64,000 bases of DNA from CAYRVX01 sp964427875 (GCA_964427875.1 CAYRVX010000028.1:1-64000); one strand, 5' to 3'. Counted from the first letter of the stretch, positions 44,739 through 53,582 are shown. The notes: a model not told the origin generated them from the letters alone. A program made the numbers and translations.

Positions 44739-45293
44739 TCACTCGTGGGGCAGATCGTCTTTCATCGCGCGGAAGAACCCGCCGGCCCTGGCGAAGACTC
44801 GTCCCCAGTAGGCGACCGATTCGAAGCGGCTGGTCTCCATGATCTGGCCGGCCGCGGAAACGCTCCGCCCGGCCGTCTCGACGAAGGCCCGGGGCGACTT
44901 CGCCGGGTCGTATCTGGCCACACCGGCCAGTTCGTCCACTGCACGCTCGATGTCCTCGGCCTTCTCCGGCACGTCGATGGCCCTTCGGGCCCGCCCGATC
45001 ACCTCGGCCATGCGTCCGGCCTTTCGTTTGGCCTGGGAATCGGGCAGGACCGACTGGGCGTAGTAGAAGCACTTCTGCGCCCACGCCAGCTCCTTGCGAG
45101 CGGTTTCGAGCTTTCGCTCGTTGGAGAGCGCCGCGGCGGTGGGTTTTCCCGGCCATCTCGCCGGCCACGCACCGCGCCACCACGCGGGCTTCTCCATGAC
45201 CGGCCGCGGCTTGGGACGAATGTCCAGCAGCTTATCCCATGCATCGCGATCCGGGTAGAGCCAACTACTCGGACTCTTCGTTTTCGCAGGCAT
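44739..45293 (-). CDS. Hypothetical protein
   Basis: This 184-residue protein has no signal peptide or membrane segment. It is rich in lysine, arginine and tryptophan near the N-terminus (SSWLYPDRDAWDKLLDIRP) and helical afterwards, with a possible coiled region near ERKLETARKELAWAQKCFYYAQ. I do not recognise the family. The ATG at 45293 is preferred; the frame is open up to 45374. It converges with the sulfatase gene. A hairpin and a promoter-like -35 box lie upstream of its start. Confidence 0.6.
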   Translation of the reverse strand: MPAKTKSPSSWLYPDRDAWDKLLDIRPKPRPVMEKPAWWRGAWPARWPGKPTAAALSNERKLETARKELAWAQKCFYYAQSVLPDSQAKRKAGRMAEVIGRARRAIDVPEKAEDIERAVDELAGVARYDPAKSPRAFVETAGRSVSAAGQIMETSRFESVAYWGRVFARAGGFFRAMKDDLPHE

Positions 45294-45330
45294 CTTCGCT
45301 GCCCCCCTCCGAAATGCCCAAACGGGCGGC

Positions 45331-45360
45331 CGGGCGGGCCACCAAACGATGGCCCGCCCG
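45331..45360. repeat. Inverted repeat in the leader of the 45293 gene
   Basis: CGGGCGGGCCA (45331-45341) and TGGCCCGCCCG (45350-45360) pair perfectly around an eight-base loop, about 38 bases upstream of the minus-strand start at 45293. In the transcript it would form a very stable hairpin in the 5' leader. No T-run follows on either strand. Confidence 0.55.
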
Positions 45361-45385
45361 AAATCGTGGCCCAATGACTTAACCG

Positions 45386-45414
45386 CCCTTACCGCAAAGC
45401 TGCTGGTATGTCAA
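45386..45414 (-). promoter_or_regulatory. Possible promoter for the hypothetical gene at 45293
   Basis: On the minus strand TTGACA (45414-45409) is followed after 17 bases by TAAGGG (45391-45386). The first box is a perfect sigma-70 -35 box and the second a poor -10 box. It sits upstream of the hairpin and the 45293 start. Confidence 0.3.
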
Positions 45415-45646
45415 ACTATTTGCACAGATCGTGCCAGCCGGCGCCGCTGGGGGCGAATCATCGGGCGTACCCGAACGAACGGATTTCGGCCAATAGAGTT
45501 ACGGCGCGACTGATCTCTGGGGATTCTCAGGGACAGGCGAGGAATCCCGCGGAACTGGGGAGCCTGTGCCCACATCCGCGCACTCGGTGGGCAACCCGCC
45601 GCACTGCTGGGGCGTCGCCCGCCGCTCGTGCGACCGAAGAGACGGA

Positions 45647-47353
45647 TCAGTCGACGAGAAACGCTTCGATGGCCGCGGCGCAGGCCGAGACCGCGACCGC
45701 CGCACAGCCAGGCGTCGCCCGCACGCCGCCTACCCACGCTTCGGGAGTCTCGCTGAAGTAGGCCTCGCCCGGCTGGTACATCATCCGGTAACAGAACCGG
45801 CGAGCCTCGGTGATCTGCCCGGGGAGCTCCCGCGAACCGGCCGGCGTCGTTCGGCCGGATCGCTTCAACGCCTCGGCCAGGCACACGGCTGCCAGAGCGG
45901 TGTGCAGAGTGGACGGCGGGGCGCCTGCGACGGTGAAGCCGCCTGCTTCGTCCGGAAGCGCCCCGCTTGCCAACTGGGAGATTCTGCCGCTGGGGTCCGT
46001 TCGGCCGTCGGCCGTCGCAGGCAGCACCGCCCTGACGAGACCGGCGCGGCAGGCCCACAGGCGAGCGGCGAAGTCCGCCGGCCTGACTTGCGCGAAGGCC
46101 TTGCGCAAGCCCCGGACCCGCACCGCATTTTCCTGGTCTCCGGCCAGTGCCAGCAGTGCGATGTAGAGCCCTTCGGCGGCCTTCGCCGACCGGCTGGCAG
46201 CCGAAGACGGCCCGGCGCGGGCGAGCTCGGCCAGCAGGCCGCGATGGAGCTCCGCGCGGAGGCCGAGCATTGCCTCATCCGGTTCCACCTCTGCGATCGC
46301 CAGCGCCAGCAGCGCCGTGGCCGCGAGGGTCTCTTCGGGCCGGCCGGCCTCGACCAGCGCCCGGTTCCCGCTTCGCCTGGCCAAGCTGGACGCGCATTTC
46401 GCCGCCGCGGCGGCACTGCGGGCAAACTGCCGGTTCGGATGACGCCCGGCAAGACGGGCCATGGCACAGGTGGCGTAGAGATGATCCGGCATCGATGCCG
46501 GCTGGTCGTCCCGGCAGTACCGGCCGTCCTTCGCCTGGTGCAGCACAAGGTACCTGCCCACCTGTTCGGTGGCGGCTTGCAGCGTGGGCTCGTCGATCCT
46601 CTTGCGGACGGCCAGGTCCTTCCCGCGGAAGAGCTCGACAGTTCGGCCGCCGGGAAAGCCGACGTAGTGTCGGGTCGTGAAGACCGCCAGTCGCGGCGGC
46701 AGAGAGGCGTTCTGCGGCGTGAGACGGTATCGCAGCATCGCGCCCCGCCGCATCTGCTCGGCGTCCAGGCCCAGGACATACCCCCCCGAGGGGAGCACCC
46801 ATGCCAAGCCGCCGATCCGGCCCGACTTGCGCGGCGCCGAGGGGGCGGTCGCCGCCGCCCCGGCCGGTTCGCCGCGAGAGTACACCAAGCCGGTCAGGCC
46901 GGGAACGATCGCCGCGGCGAGGTCGGCCCGGTCCACCGGCTGCCGGCCGGAGAGGACCTCCACTTCCACCGTCAGGGCATCGAGGACCTTCCGATCAACG
47001 CGATCGGGCAGCCTGGGGCTTCGCATCGCGGTCAACGCCGCCGCCAGCATGTTCCGGCAGACGGCCGCGCCGGTTCGCACCTGGACGGCCACCACGGCGC
47101 CGCGGCTGCGCAGCGTGACGGCCACTGGATCGCTCCGGCCTCGCAGCGCCCGCAACTCGACGGGAATGGGCATCGCCTCGGGGCCTATGCGATGCGTCAG
47201 ATAGCGGTTCATGCCTTCGCGGGCCAGTTGAACAAGGGCCCGGCCTTGAGTGATCGTGAGCTTCGGCAGACTCCGAAGGCCCGTCCCGTCGGCCCGGGCC
47301 ATTGGACAACAGAACCACAGCGCGACCAGTGACAGCCTCAGTTGGTTTGCCAT
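45647..47353 (-). CDS. Secreted protein with AMMECR1-like N-terminus and toroid-like C-terminus (tentative)
   Basis: This 568-residue protein has a short signal peptide (LRLSLVALWFCCPMARA). Residues about 30-140 resemble the AMMECR1 domain in order and hydrophobic pattern (VAVTLRSRGAVVAVQVRTG, then a helix, SPRLPDRV, and LTVEVEVLSGRQPV), without a strong diagnostic motif. From about residue 245 the sequence is alpha-helical with repeats like those of terpenoid-cyclase-type alpha/alpha toroids (QVGRYLVLHQAKDGRYCRD, HLYATCAMARLAG, EETLAATALLALAIAEV). No active-site motif was recognised. It is monocistronic by spacing. Confidence 0.5.
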   Translation of the reverse strand: MANQLRLSLVALWFCCPMARADGTGLRSLPKLTITQGRALVQLAREGMNRYLTHRIGPEAMPIPVELRALRGRSDPVAVTLRSRGAVVAVQVRTGAAVCRNMLAAALTAMRSPRLPDRVDRKVLDALTVEVEVLSGRQPVDRADLAAAIVPGLTGLVYSRGEPAGAAATAPSAPRKSGRIGGLAWVLPSGGYVLGLDAEQMRRGAMLRYRLTPQNASLPPRLAVFTTRHYVGFPGGRTVELFRGKDLAVRKRIDEPTLQAATEQVGRYLVLHQAKDGRYCRDDQPASMPDHLYATCAMARLAGRHPNRQFARSAAAAAKCASSLARRSGNRALVEAGRPEETLAATALLALAIAEVEPDEAMLGLRAELHRGLLAELARAGPSSAASRSAKAAEGLYIALLALAGDQENAVRVRGLRKAFAQVRPADFAARLWACRAGLVRAVLPATADGRTDPSGRISQLASGALPDEAGGFTVAGAPPSTLHTALAAVCLAEALKRSGRTTPAGSRELPGQITEARRFCYRMMYQPGEAYFSETPEAWVGGVRATPGCAAVAVSACAAAIEAFLVD

Positions 47354-47746
47354 GGTGAGGGTTATAGGGCCCCGAGGCGTCGGAGTAAAGGGCCGAATCG
47401 GCCTTCCCGGGCCCTCTGAAAGGCGATGAGCGGCATTTTCCTTTCCTGCGAGGTGATCTGGACGGATGTGTCGTTCTTAAAAGGCTTTGTGTGTGTTCTC
47501 GCCCGGAAGCGGCCCGGGAGCGGAGAGCCAGGCCGCCGAGGCGCCCTGAATGGCCATTTCGGGCGTAAGAGGCGGGATGAAAAGGTTTTATCTCTCATCA
47601 CCGGCCATCGCTGCGCTGCGGAGCGCCGACCCGGCCGGCCGCGGCAGGATGGTTTTTTTGTTGCATGTCGCTTTGGGCTGCTTACACTTGTCGCGGACGG
47701 CAGTTCTGACGATCCTGAACGGCCGGAGGGCTAGAGGACGTCCGAA
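47354..47746. other. Divergent intergenic region upstream of the GH35 gene
   Basis: No protein-like frame is visible. It holds the promoter-like boxes at 47661-47688 and the 13-base word GGCAGGATGGTTT at 47643-47655, which recurs upstream of the HU-like gene. AT-rich spots around 47488 and 47580 break the otherwise GC-rich sequence. Confidence 0.5.
47661..47688 (+). promoter_or_regulatory. Possible promoter of the GH35 gene
   Basis: TTGCAT (47661-47666) and TACACT (47683-47688) are separated by 16 bases, and the ATG follows 58 bases later. Each box differs from the sigma-70 consensus at two positions. Confidence 0.35.
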
Positions 47747-50416
47747 ATGGCGAACGTCACATACGACGACCGCAGTTTAATGGTGGATGGCGAACGGATC
47801 TGGCTAGTCAGCGGCTCGATGCACTACTTCCGCCTTCCGTCGGCCTTGTGGAGAGATCGGCTGCTGAAGGCCAAGCGCGGAGGCCTGAACTGCATCTCCA
47901 CGTACGTGGCCTGGAACTACCATGAGCCGGTCGAGGGCCAGTGGGAGACCTCCGGCGACAGAGACGTGGCGGCTTTCGTTCGTCTTGCGGAGGAGCTGGG
48001 TCTCTACGTGATCCTCCGTCCCGGCCCGTATATCTGCGCCGACTGGGATTTCGGGGGGCTGCCTTCCTGGTTGACGAGCAAGACCGGCGTGGTGTACCGC
48101 ACCAGCAGTGCCGCATACAGCCACTATTTCGACAAGTACTTCCGACAGATGCTGCCGCAACTGGCCGACCAGCAGGTCAGCCGCGGCGGCAACATCATCC
48201 TGATTCAGAACGAAAACGGCTACTACATGACCACGATGCCGGATCGCCTGAATCACCTGGAGTTCATCAGCCAGTTGTTCAGGCGAAGCGGCTTTGAAAT
48301 CCCCATCATCAACTGCAATCAGTTCTCCGATCCGCCCTTGCCGGACAGCATCGAGTGCGTTTGCGGCGGCCAGGACACGGTCCAGCGGCTCAAGCGCCTG
48401 CGTCTGCGCCAGTCGGGCGCGCCGCAGATGGCCATCGAGTTCTATACCGGCCGATTCGATGCCTGGGGCGGCGAGCATCATACCGCCGACGCCCGCGACA
48501 CGGCCCGCAGGGCCATGGAGATCCTCGGCTGCGGCTCTCAGCTCAACTACTACATGTACCACGGCGGGACGAACTTCGGCTTCTGGGGCAGCCGCCTGAG
48601 CGACTCGGATGCCTCCTACGAGACCACCAGCTATGACTACGACGCCCCGCTGGCCGAAGGCGGCGGGCTCACCGAGAAGTACTACCTGACCCGCCTGGCA
48701 AATATGCTCGGGAACTACATGGGCCCGTTCCTGGCCCCCTGCATTGCGCCGATGCCGGCCGTCACCGTGCACGACTCGACGGCCGTGATGACTCTTACCG
48801 GTCCGGCGGGGTCGTGGGCGTTTGCGACCAACAACGGCCGCAGCGAGATCGATACGGCGCGGATCTGCCTGCCGCGAGGCGGGGAGCTGACGATTCCCCT
48901 GGGGACCCTCGGTGCCGCGGCAGTGCCGTTTGACCTGCAATTGGGGCCGAACAGGATGCTCGAGCGGGCCAACCTGACGCCGCTGGGTCTCTTCGGCGAC
49001 AGCGTGTTGGTGTTTCACGGTCCCCCCGGCTGGAAGGCATGTATTCGGATCAACGGCCGGGAGCTTCGCGCCGCGGTGCCCGCGGGCGACGAGCCCGTGA
49101 TCATCGAATTCGAGGATCTCCGGGTCGTGCTGGTAAGCAGTGATCTCGCCACGCGGACCTGGTTTGTGGAAGATACGCTCGTGTTCGGGCCGAGCTTCGT
49201 CGGCGAGACCCTGGAGGATATCAGGCACCATCGCGGCGCAAGGCAATGCGCCCTGCTGCCGCTGGGAGGCAAGCTGACGCACAGGAAGGCGGCCCCCGGC
49301 GGCAGGTCCTCCGCCCGGGCGGCGCCGAAGCTGAAGCCCTGGAAACGCGTCAGCGTATGCACCGAGCCTGTTTCCGCCGATCTCGAGTGGCAGCCGGTGG
49401 AGAGGCCTTGCGACGCCGACAAGCTCGGCGTCCACCACGGCTACATCTGGCACCGGCTGGAGTGGTCTGAGCCGAAGGCCCACAAACGCAACCTGTTCCT
49501 GCCGGACTGCGAGGACCGCGCGACGGTCTACCTCAACGGCTCCCTGCTGGGAATATGGGGCCGAAGTGAGGACGCCTCCCGCCAGCCCATGCCCGCCTCC
49601 GTCAAGCGGGACCGGAACGTCCTGATCCTGCTGGTGGACAACCTCGGCCGAGTCGCTTCCGGCTGGCGATTGGGCGGAGCGAAGGGCCTGTTCGGCCACG
49701 TGTACGACGCCAAGGGCCTGCGGATTCGCCGGCCGAAACTCAAGCAACTGGAGAAGTTCCCGCGACGGATCGTGCCGCGAGGGCTGTCCCACCTCATCGA
49801 CTCGCTGGAGTCCCTGCCTGTCTGGTCGCTGGACGTGGACCTTTCGCTGTCGGAAGTCTCGCCCGTGCACCTGTCGTTCACCGACGTGCCGTATCACGTG
49901 GCGGTGCTCTGCAACGACCGGACGGTGGGCTTCTTCCCCTGCAACGGGCGGAACTTCGGCGACCTCACTCTCGCCGCCGGCCTCCGGAAGGGCAAGAACC
50001 TCCTGCGACTGCTGATATGGGGAGACGTCGAGGCGAGTGTGGCGGAGAAGATCCAGTTCCACAGCCTCCTGAGCGCGATCTCCCAGGAGGCGACCGGGAG
50101 CTATCGGACGTGGCAGATGCCCACTCCCGGCGGACCCGTCGTCGGCAAGGACCAGCCGGCCTGGTACGCCTCGCGTTTCACGTATCAGCCGCAGGATCGC
50201 CCGCTGTTCGCACACATCGCCGGCGCGAGAAAGGGGCAGTTGTTCATCAACGGCCGCAACGCCGGACGATTCTGGACCGTCGGCCCTCAGCAGTACTACT
50301 ACCTTCCGGAGTGCTGGCTGGCAGAAGACAACGAGCTGCTTCTCTTCGTCGAGCAGGGCGACCTGCCGCGTCGGACGCGCCTGGAGTTTCGTCCGCTCGG
50401 CCCGTACCGCGAGTAG
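47747..50416 (+). CDS. GH35 family beta-galactosidase
   Basis: This 889-residue retaining glycoside hydrolase has the GH35 catalytic barrel at the N-terminus: SGSMHYFRLPSALWRDRLLK, CISTYVAWNYHEPVEGQ, RPGPYICADWDFGGLPSWL, IILIQNENGYY with the acid/base Glu156, and AIEFYTGRFDAWG with the nucleophile Glu231. YYMYHGGTNFGFW follows. After residue 330 come beta-sandwich domains, including jelly-roll segments (RATVYLNGSLLGIWGR and KGQLFINGRNAGRFW). No signal peptide is apparent, so it probably acts inside the cell on imported oligosaccharides. The family also includes exo-glucosaminidases, but beta-galactosidase is the usual activity. Confidence 0.92.
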   Translation: MANVTYDDRSLMVDGERIWLVSGSMHYFRLPSALWRDRLLKAKRGGLNCISTYVAWNYHEPVEGQWETSGDRDVAAFVRLAEELGLYVILRPGPYICADWDFGGLPSWLTSKTGVVYRTSSAAYSHYFDKYFRQMLPQLADQQVSRGGNIILIQNENGYYMTTMPDRLNHLEFISQLFRRSGFEIPIINCNQFSDPPLPDSIECVCGGQDTVQRLKRLRLRQSGAPQMAIEFYTGRFDAWGGEHHTADARDTARRAMEILGCGSQLNYYMYHGGTNFGFWGSRLSDSDASYETTSYDYDAPLAEGGGLTEKYYLTRLANMLGNYMGPFLAPCIAPMPAVTVHDSTAVMTLTGPAGSWAFATNNGRSEIDTARICLPRGGELTIPLGTLGAAAVPFDLQLGPNRMLERANLTPLGLFGDSVLVFHGPPGWKACIRINGRELRAAVPAGDEPVIIEFEDLRVVLVSSDLATRTWFVEDTLVFGPSFVGETLEDIRHHRGARQCALLPLGGKLTHRKAAPGGRSSARAAPKLKPWKRVSVCTEPVSADLEWQPVERPCDADKLGVHHGYIWHRLEWSEPKAHKRNLFLPDCEDRATVYLNGSLLGIWGRSEDASRQPMPASVKRDRNVLILLVDNLGRVASGWRLGGAKGLFGHVYDAKGLRIRRPKLKQLEKFPRRIVPRGLSHLIDSLESLPVWSLDVDLSLSEVSPVHLSFTDVPYHVAVLCNDRTVGFFPCNGRNFGDLTLAAGLRKGKNLLRLLIWGDVEASVAEKIQFHSLLSAISQEATGSYRTWQMPTPGGPVVGKDQPAWYASRFTYQPQDRPLFAHIAGARKGQLFINGRNAGRFWTVGPQQYYYLPECWLAEDNELLLFVEQGDLPRRTRLEFRPLGPYRE

Positions 50417-50502
50417 AGGCTCACCGAGCGACGGCAGCGGTCCGGCCGAGGGGGCGACAGAACCGCCGCGGCTTTTCGCTTGAACTTCTGCGGAATTTTT
50501 GC

Positions 50503-50531
50503 TTGCTTGCCGTGATTCCGTCAACTAGGAT
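50503..50531 (+). promoter_or_regulatory. Probable promoter of the HU-like gene
   Basis: TTGCTT (50503-50508) and TAGGAT (50526-50531) stand 17 bases apart, about 100 bases upstream of the HU-like start, in a locally AT-richer stretch. The transcript would contain the GGCAGGATGGTTT word at 50542-50554. Confidence 0.45.
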
Positions 50532-50633
50532 AAGTTGCGGTGGCAGGATGGTTTCCTGCATTTCTTCGTCCGGGATCGACTAACGGACCCGTTTTCATAA
50601 CCGTCAAGCCGCGTCGTTGTGAAAGGGATCTTA

Positions 50634-50948
50634 ATGGCTACCGTGACCAAGAAGGAACTGGTGGACCGCATCGCCGACCAGACCGACACCAAGCGGGTGG
50701 TCGTCAAGAAGATTGTCCAGGGCTTCCTCAATGAGATCATCAACGAGCTCGGCCGGGGCAATCGTCTTGAGTTTCGGGACTTCGGCGTCTTCGAGACGAA
50801 GGAGCGAGCCGCCCGCATCGCGCAGAACCCCAAGACGCTCCAGCGCGTCGAGGTCCCGCCGAAGAGGACGGTGAAGTTCAAGGTCGGCCGCCTTATGAAG
50901 ATCAAGCTACAGGAAGGCTTGGCGAGAGATCAGGGCCTCCTGCCGTGA
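50634..50948 (+). CDS. HU/IHF family DNA-binding protein
   Basis: This 104-residue histone-like protein bends DNA as a dimer. It shows the family's two N-terminal helices (TKKELVDRIADQTDTKRVVV, IVQGFLNEIINELGRGNRLE), the DFGVFETKERAARIAQNPKT segment leading to the DNA-binding arm, and VPPKRTVKFKVGRLM at the end. The arm tip carries VEVPP instead of the usual IPA proline region but is otherwise typical. The ATG at 50634 follows AAAGGGA at proper spacing. It is monocistronic. Confidence 0.93.
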   Translation: MATVTKKELVDRIADQTDTKRVVVKKIVQGFLNEIINELGRGNRLEFRDFGVFETKERAARIAQNPKTLQRVEVPPKRTVKFKVGRLMKIKLQEGLARDQGLLP

Positions 50949-51059
50949 GGCACTGCTCATCCCGCGCCTCCCGTGGTGTGAGCCTTTAACCGGACGTCCA
51001 GACCACCCCGGATACGCTGCTTACCGGCCCCGACGACCTCGCGAGAGGAACCCTACACA

Positions 51060-51086
51060 CCGTCGCGGCGGAAACGCCCGCGACGG
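51060..51086. repeat. Inverted repeat before the PduS-like gene
   Basis: CCGTCGCGG (51060-51068) and CCGCGACGG (51078-51086) pair perfectly around a nine-base loop, ending 19 bases before the ATG. It could be an operator or leader hairpin, or the terminator of the HU-like gene, though no T-run follows. Confidence 0.5.
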
Positions 51087-51105
51087 CACTGATATACCAA
51101 GCGCC

Positions 51106-52437
51106 ATGGGCAGGGCGACGATCGAACAGATTGCTGCCGCCGGTGTTGTGGGCGCCGGGGGGGCCGGGTTTCCCACGCACGTCAAGCTCTCCGCCGAGGC
51201 CGACACCGTCCTGATCAACGCGGCCGAATGCGAGCCCCTGCTGCACAAGGACAAGGAGATCCTGCGCAGCTTCCCCGACGAGGTGCTCGCCGGGCTGGCG
51301 ATCGCCATCGAGCTCCTCGGCGCCGAACGGGGAATCGTGGGCGTCAAGGCCAAGTACGCCGGCGTCATCGAAACGCTTCGCGGCAAGCTCGCGGGCAACA
51401 TGGACGTCGCGCCCCTCCGCGACGCCTACCCCGCCGGCGACGAGCTCATTCTCGTCTACGACGTCCTCGGGCGCGTCGTCCCGCCGGGCGGCATCCCCCT
51501 GCACGTGGGCGCGGTGGTCATGAACGTGGAGACGGCCTTGAACGTGGCCGGCGCCGCCGACGGCCCCGTCACAAGGACGTTTCTGACGGTCGCCGGGGCC
51601 GTCGCCAGCCCGGTAACGCTCCGCGTGCCGGTGGGCGCGTCGATCTCCGCGTGCGTGGCCGCCGCGGGCGGGCCCACGTGCCCGACGCCCAATTACCTCG
51701 TCGGCGGCGTGATGATGGGCTACCTCGAAGACGACCACGACGCGCCCGTGGACAAGACCACCGGGGGCATCGTCGTCCTGCCGGACGAGCACGTGGTCGT
51801 CCGCCGGCGCCGGCAGGACTGGAAGCAGATCGCCCGCATCGGCCGCAGCGCCTGCGACCAGTGCAGCTTCTGCACCGAGTTGTGCCCGCGCTGGCTGCTG
51901 GGTCACCCGATCGAGCCGCACCGGGCCATGCGGTCGCTGGGGTTCAATCTCGTCGGCGAGGCGAACGTGCGCGGCACGGCCTACTGCTGCGAGTGCAACC
52001 TGTGCAGCCTCTACTCCTGCCCGGAGGACCTCGACCCGAAGAACGTCTGCACGCAGAACAAGCGGCGGCTGGCCGCCGAGGGCGCCGCGTGGCAGGACCC
52101 GCCGTTCAACGAGCGCCGAGCCGAGCTGCACCTGAACGACCGCAAGGCCCCCATGAGGCGGCTGATGCAGAAGCTCGGCCTGACGGGCTTCGACAACGTC
52201 GGCCCGCTGGTTGACGCGGACGTCGCGGCCGAGAGGGTCGGCATCAGGCTCAAGCAGCACGTCGGCGCCCCGTGCGAGCCGGCGGTTCAGGTCGGCCGGA
52301 AGGTCGCCGAGGGCGACGTGGTCGCCCGGCCGCCCGTCATCGACGGCAAGCCCGCGCTCGGCGCGGCGGTTCACGCGTCGATCGACGGCGAAGTCGCCGC
52401 CATCGAAGACGGCATCGTGTGGATCGAGAAGAGATAG
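51106..52437 (+). CDS. PduS-like (RnfC-type) microcompartment electron-transfer flavoprotein
   Basis: This 443-residue protein of the RnfC/PduS family transfers electrons through flavin and Fe-S clusters. In Pdu microcompartments PduS serves cobalamin reduction. The N-terminal VVGAGGAGFPTHVKL and INAAECEPLLHKDKEIL are NuoF/RnfC-type FMN and NADH segments. An SLBB-like region follows (VTLRVPVGASISACVAAAGG). Two ferredoxin motifs are present: CDQCSFCTELCP (C250/253/256/260) and CCECNLCSLYSCP (C294/C295, 297, 300, 305). The C-terminus ends in a RnfC_N-like barrel (AAVHASIDGEVAAIEDGIVWI). It is followed after 23 bases by a PduT-like shell protein. Confidence 0.88.
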   Translation: MGRATIEQIAAAGVVGAGGAGFPTHVKLSAEADTVLINAAECEPLLHKDKEILRSFPDEVLAGLAIAIELLGAERGIVGVKAKYAGVIETLRGKLAGNMDVAPLRDAYPAGDELILVYDVLGRVVPPGGIPLHVGAVVMNVETALNVAGAADGPVTRTFLTVAGAVASPVTLRVPVGASISACVAAAGGPTCPTPNYLVGGVMMGYLEDDHDAPVDKTTGGIVVLPDEHVVVRRRRQDWKQIARIGRSACDQCSFCTELCPRWLLGHPIEPHRAMRSLGFNLVGEANVRGTAYCCECNLCSLYSCPEDLDPKNVCTQNKRRLAAEGAAWQDPPFNERRAELHLNDRKAPMRRLMQKLGLTGFDNVGPLVDADVAAERVGIRLKQHVGAPCEPAVQVGRKVAEGDVVARPPVIDGKPALGAAVHASIDGEVAAIEDGIVWIEKR

Positions 52438-52460
52438 CCCCAACAGGACGGTCCGAGCAA

Positions 52461-53021
52461 ATGGCTACACCGAGATCGATTGGCGCGATCGAGCTTTCCA
52501 GCGTGGCGGTGGGCTACCGGGTCCAGGACGCCATGCTCGACGCCGCGGCCGTGGAAATCCTCATCGCCAGGACGATCTGCTCCGGCAAGTACTTCATCGT
52601 CGTCGGCGGTTCGGTCAGCGACGTGAAGGCCGCCGTCGCCGCGGCCCTTCGGGCCGGCGACGAGGCCGTCATCGACCACCTCGTGATCCCCAACGTGCAC
52701 GAGTCGGTCTTCCCCGCGCTTGGCCAGTCGGTCGTGATCGACGAGGACGAGGTCGGCGCGCTCGGCGTGGTGGAGACGTTCAGCGGCGTGAGCATCGTTG
52801 CCGCCGCCGACGCCGCCGCCAAGGCCGCCCGCGTCAAGCTGTTCCGCATCCACGTGGCCATGGCGCTGGGGGGCAAGGGCTTCTGCCTGATGACCGGCAC
52901 CGTCGCCGACTGCCGCGCCGGCGTAGCCGCCGCCGCCGCCGAGGCCCGCCAGCGCGGCCTGCTCGTCGCCGAAGTCGTCATCCCCCGCCCCAACCGAGAA
53001 CTGTTCAGCGAGTATATCTGA
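52461..53021 (+). CDS. PduT-like tandem BMC-domain shell protein
   Basis: This 186-residue protein carries two BMC domains in tandem, AIELSSVAVGYRVQDAML and GALGVVETFSGVSIVAAADAAA, forming a pseudohexameric trimer tile of a bacterial microcompartment shell. Cys40 in the loop TICSGKY corresponds to the cysteine of PduT (Cys38 in Citrobacter) that ligates a [4Fe-4S] cluster at the trimer's threefold pore. The pairing with the PduS-like gene suggests the two move electrons across the shell. No hexameric BMC-H, BMC-P or encapsulated enzyme genes are in the window, so the rest of the compartment is elsewhere. Confidence 0.88.
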   Translation: MATPRSIGAIELSSVAVGYRVQDAMLDAAAVEILIARTICSGKYFIVVGGSVSDVKAAVAAALRAGDEAVIDHLVIPNVHESVFPALGQSVVIDEDEVGALGVVETFSGVSIVAAADAAAKAARVKLFRIHVAMALGGKGFCLMTGTVADCRAGVAAAAAEARQRGLLVAEVVIPRPNRELFSEYI

Positions 53022-53069
53022 GGACGTTTCGCCGCTGCACCTGGGAATGGCCGGTCCGGGGAAATGAGG

Positions 53070-53075
53070 TATAAT
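53070..53075 (+). promoter_or_regulatory. TATAAT box before the PIN gene
   Basis: A perfect -10 hexamer lies 18 bases upstream of the PIN-gene ATG, in an otherwise GC-rich context. No good -35 box is found 16-18 bases further up, so the call rests on the single hexamer and position. Confidence 0.35.
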
Positions 53076-53093
53076 ACGGGGCAGGGACCGACA

Positions 53094-53582
53094 ATGCGCA
53101 AGCTGCACCTATACATCGAGACGTCCGTCTGGTCGCACTGGTACGCAGATGACACGCCCGAGCGGCGAGATGAGACAAGAGCCTTCCTCCGACGGTGTGC
53201 CGCTGCGCCGGATGACGTCGTCCTATACATAAGTCGCGCCGTTCTCGACGAGCTCGCGGCGACACCTGCAGAGCGAGGTGAGCAATTGCTGGGGCTTGTG
53301 ACGGAGTTCGATCCTGTTGTAGTCGAAAGCAGCAGCGAGGCGGATGATCTGGCAGCAGCGTACCTATCCCACGGCGCCATGCCCCCGGGCTCGCTTGTGG
53401 ACGCCATGCACGCTGCTCTTGCGACCGTCCACGGCGTGGACGTGCTGGTGAGCTGGAACTGCCGTCACCTGGCCAATCTGTCTCGCAGGCGCAAGATCAA
53501 CGCGGTGAACGCGGTCATGGGATATGCCGGCAACTTGGACATACTGACACCAATGGAGATCTTCGAAGATGCCCATCAGTGA
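53094..53582 (+). CDS. PIN-domain protein (VapC-like ribonuclease, toxin candidate)
   Basis: This 162-residue PIN-fold nuclease belongs to the subgroup that begins LYIETSVWS and ends with DAMHAALATVHGVDVLVSWNCRHLAN. The glutamate in ETS replaces the more common aspartate, and SWN replaces TxD, as in other members of this subgroup; the internal acidic DELAAT and DAMH are kept. CAGGGA lies six bases before the ATG. The downstream small gene starts inside its end (14-base overlap), which is typical of toxin-antitoxin pairs, here with the nuclease first. Activity is inferred from the fold. Confidence 0.8.
   Translation: MRKLHLYIETSVWSHWYADDTPERRDETRAFLRRCAAAPDDVVLYISRAVLDELAATPAERGEQLLGLVTEFDPVVVESSSEADDLAAAYLSHGAMPPGSLVDAMHAALATVHGVDVLVSWNCRHLANLSRRRKINAVNAVMGYAGNLDILTPMEIFEDAHQ

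Larger units (their letters stand above)
45294..45646. other. Intergenic region between two minus-strand genes
   Basis: No plausible gene is seen. Near its left end it contains a strong inverted repeat (45331-45360) and a promoter-like pair of boxes on the minus strand (45386-45414). The remaining 230 bases hold only arginine/proline-rich open frames. Confidence 0.5.
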
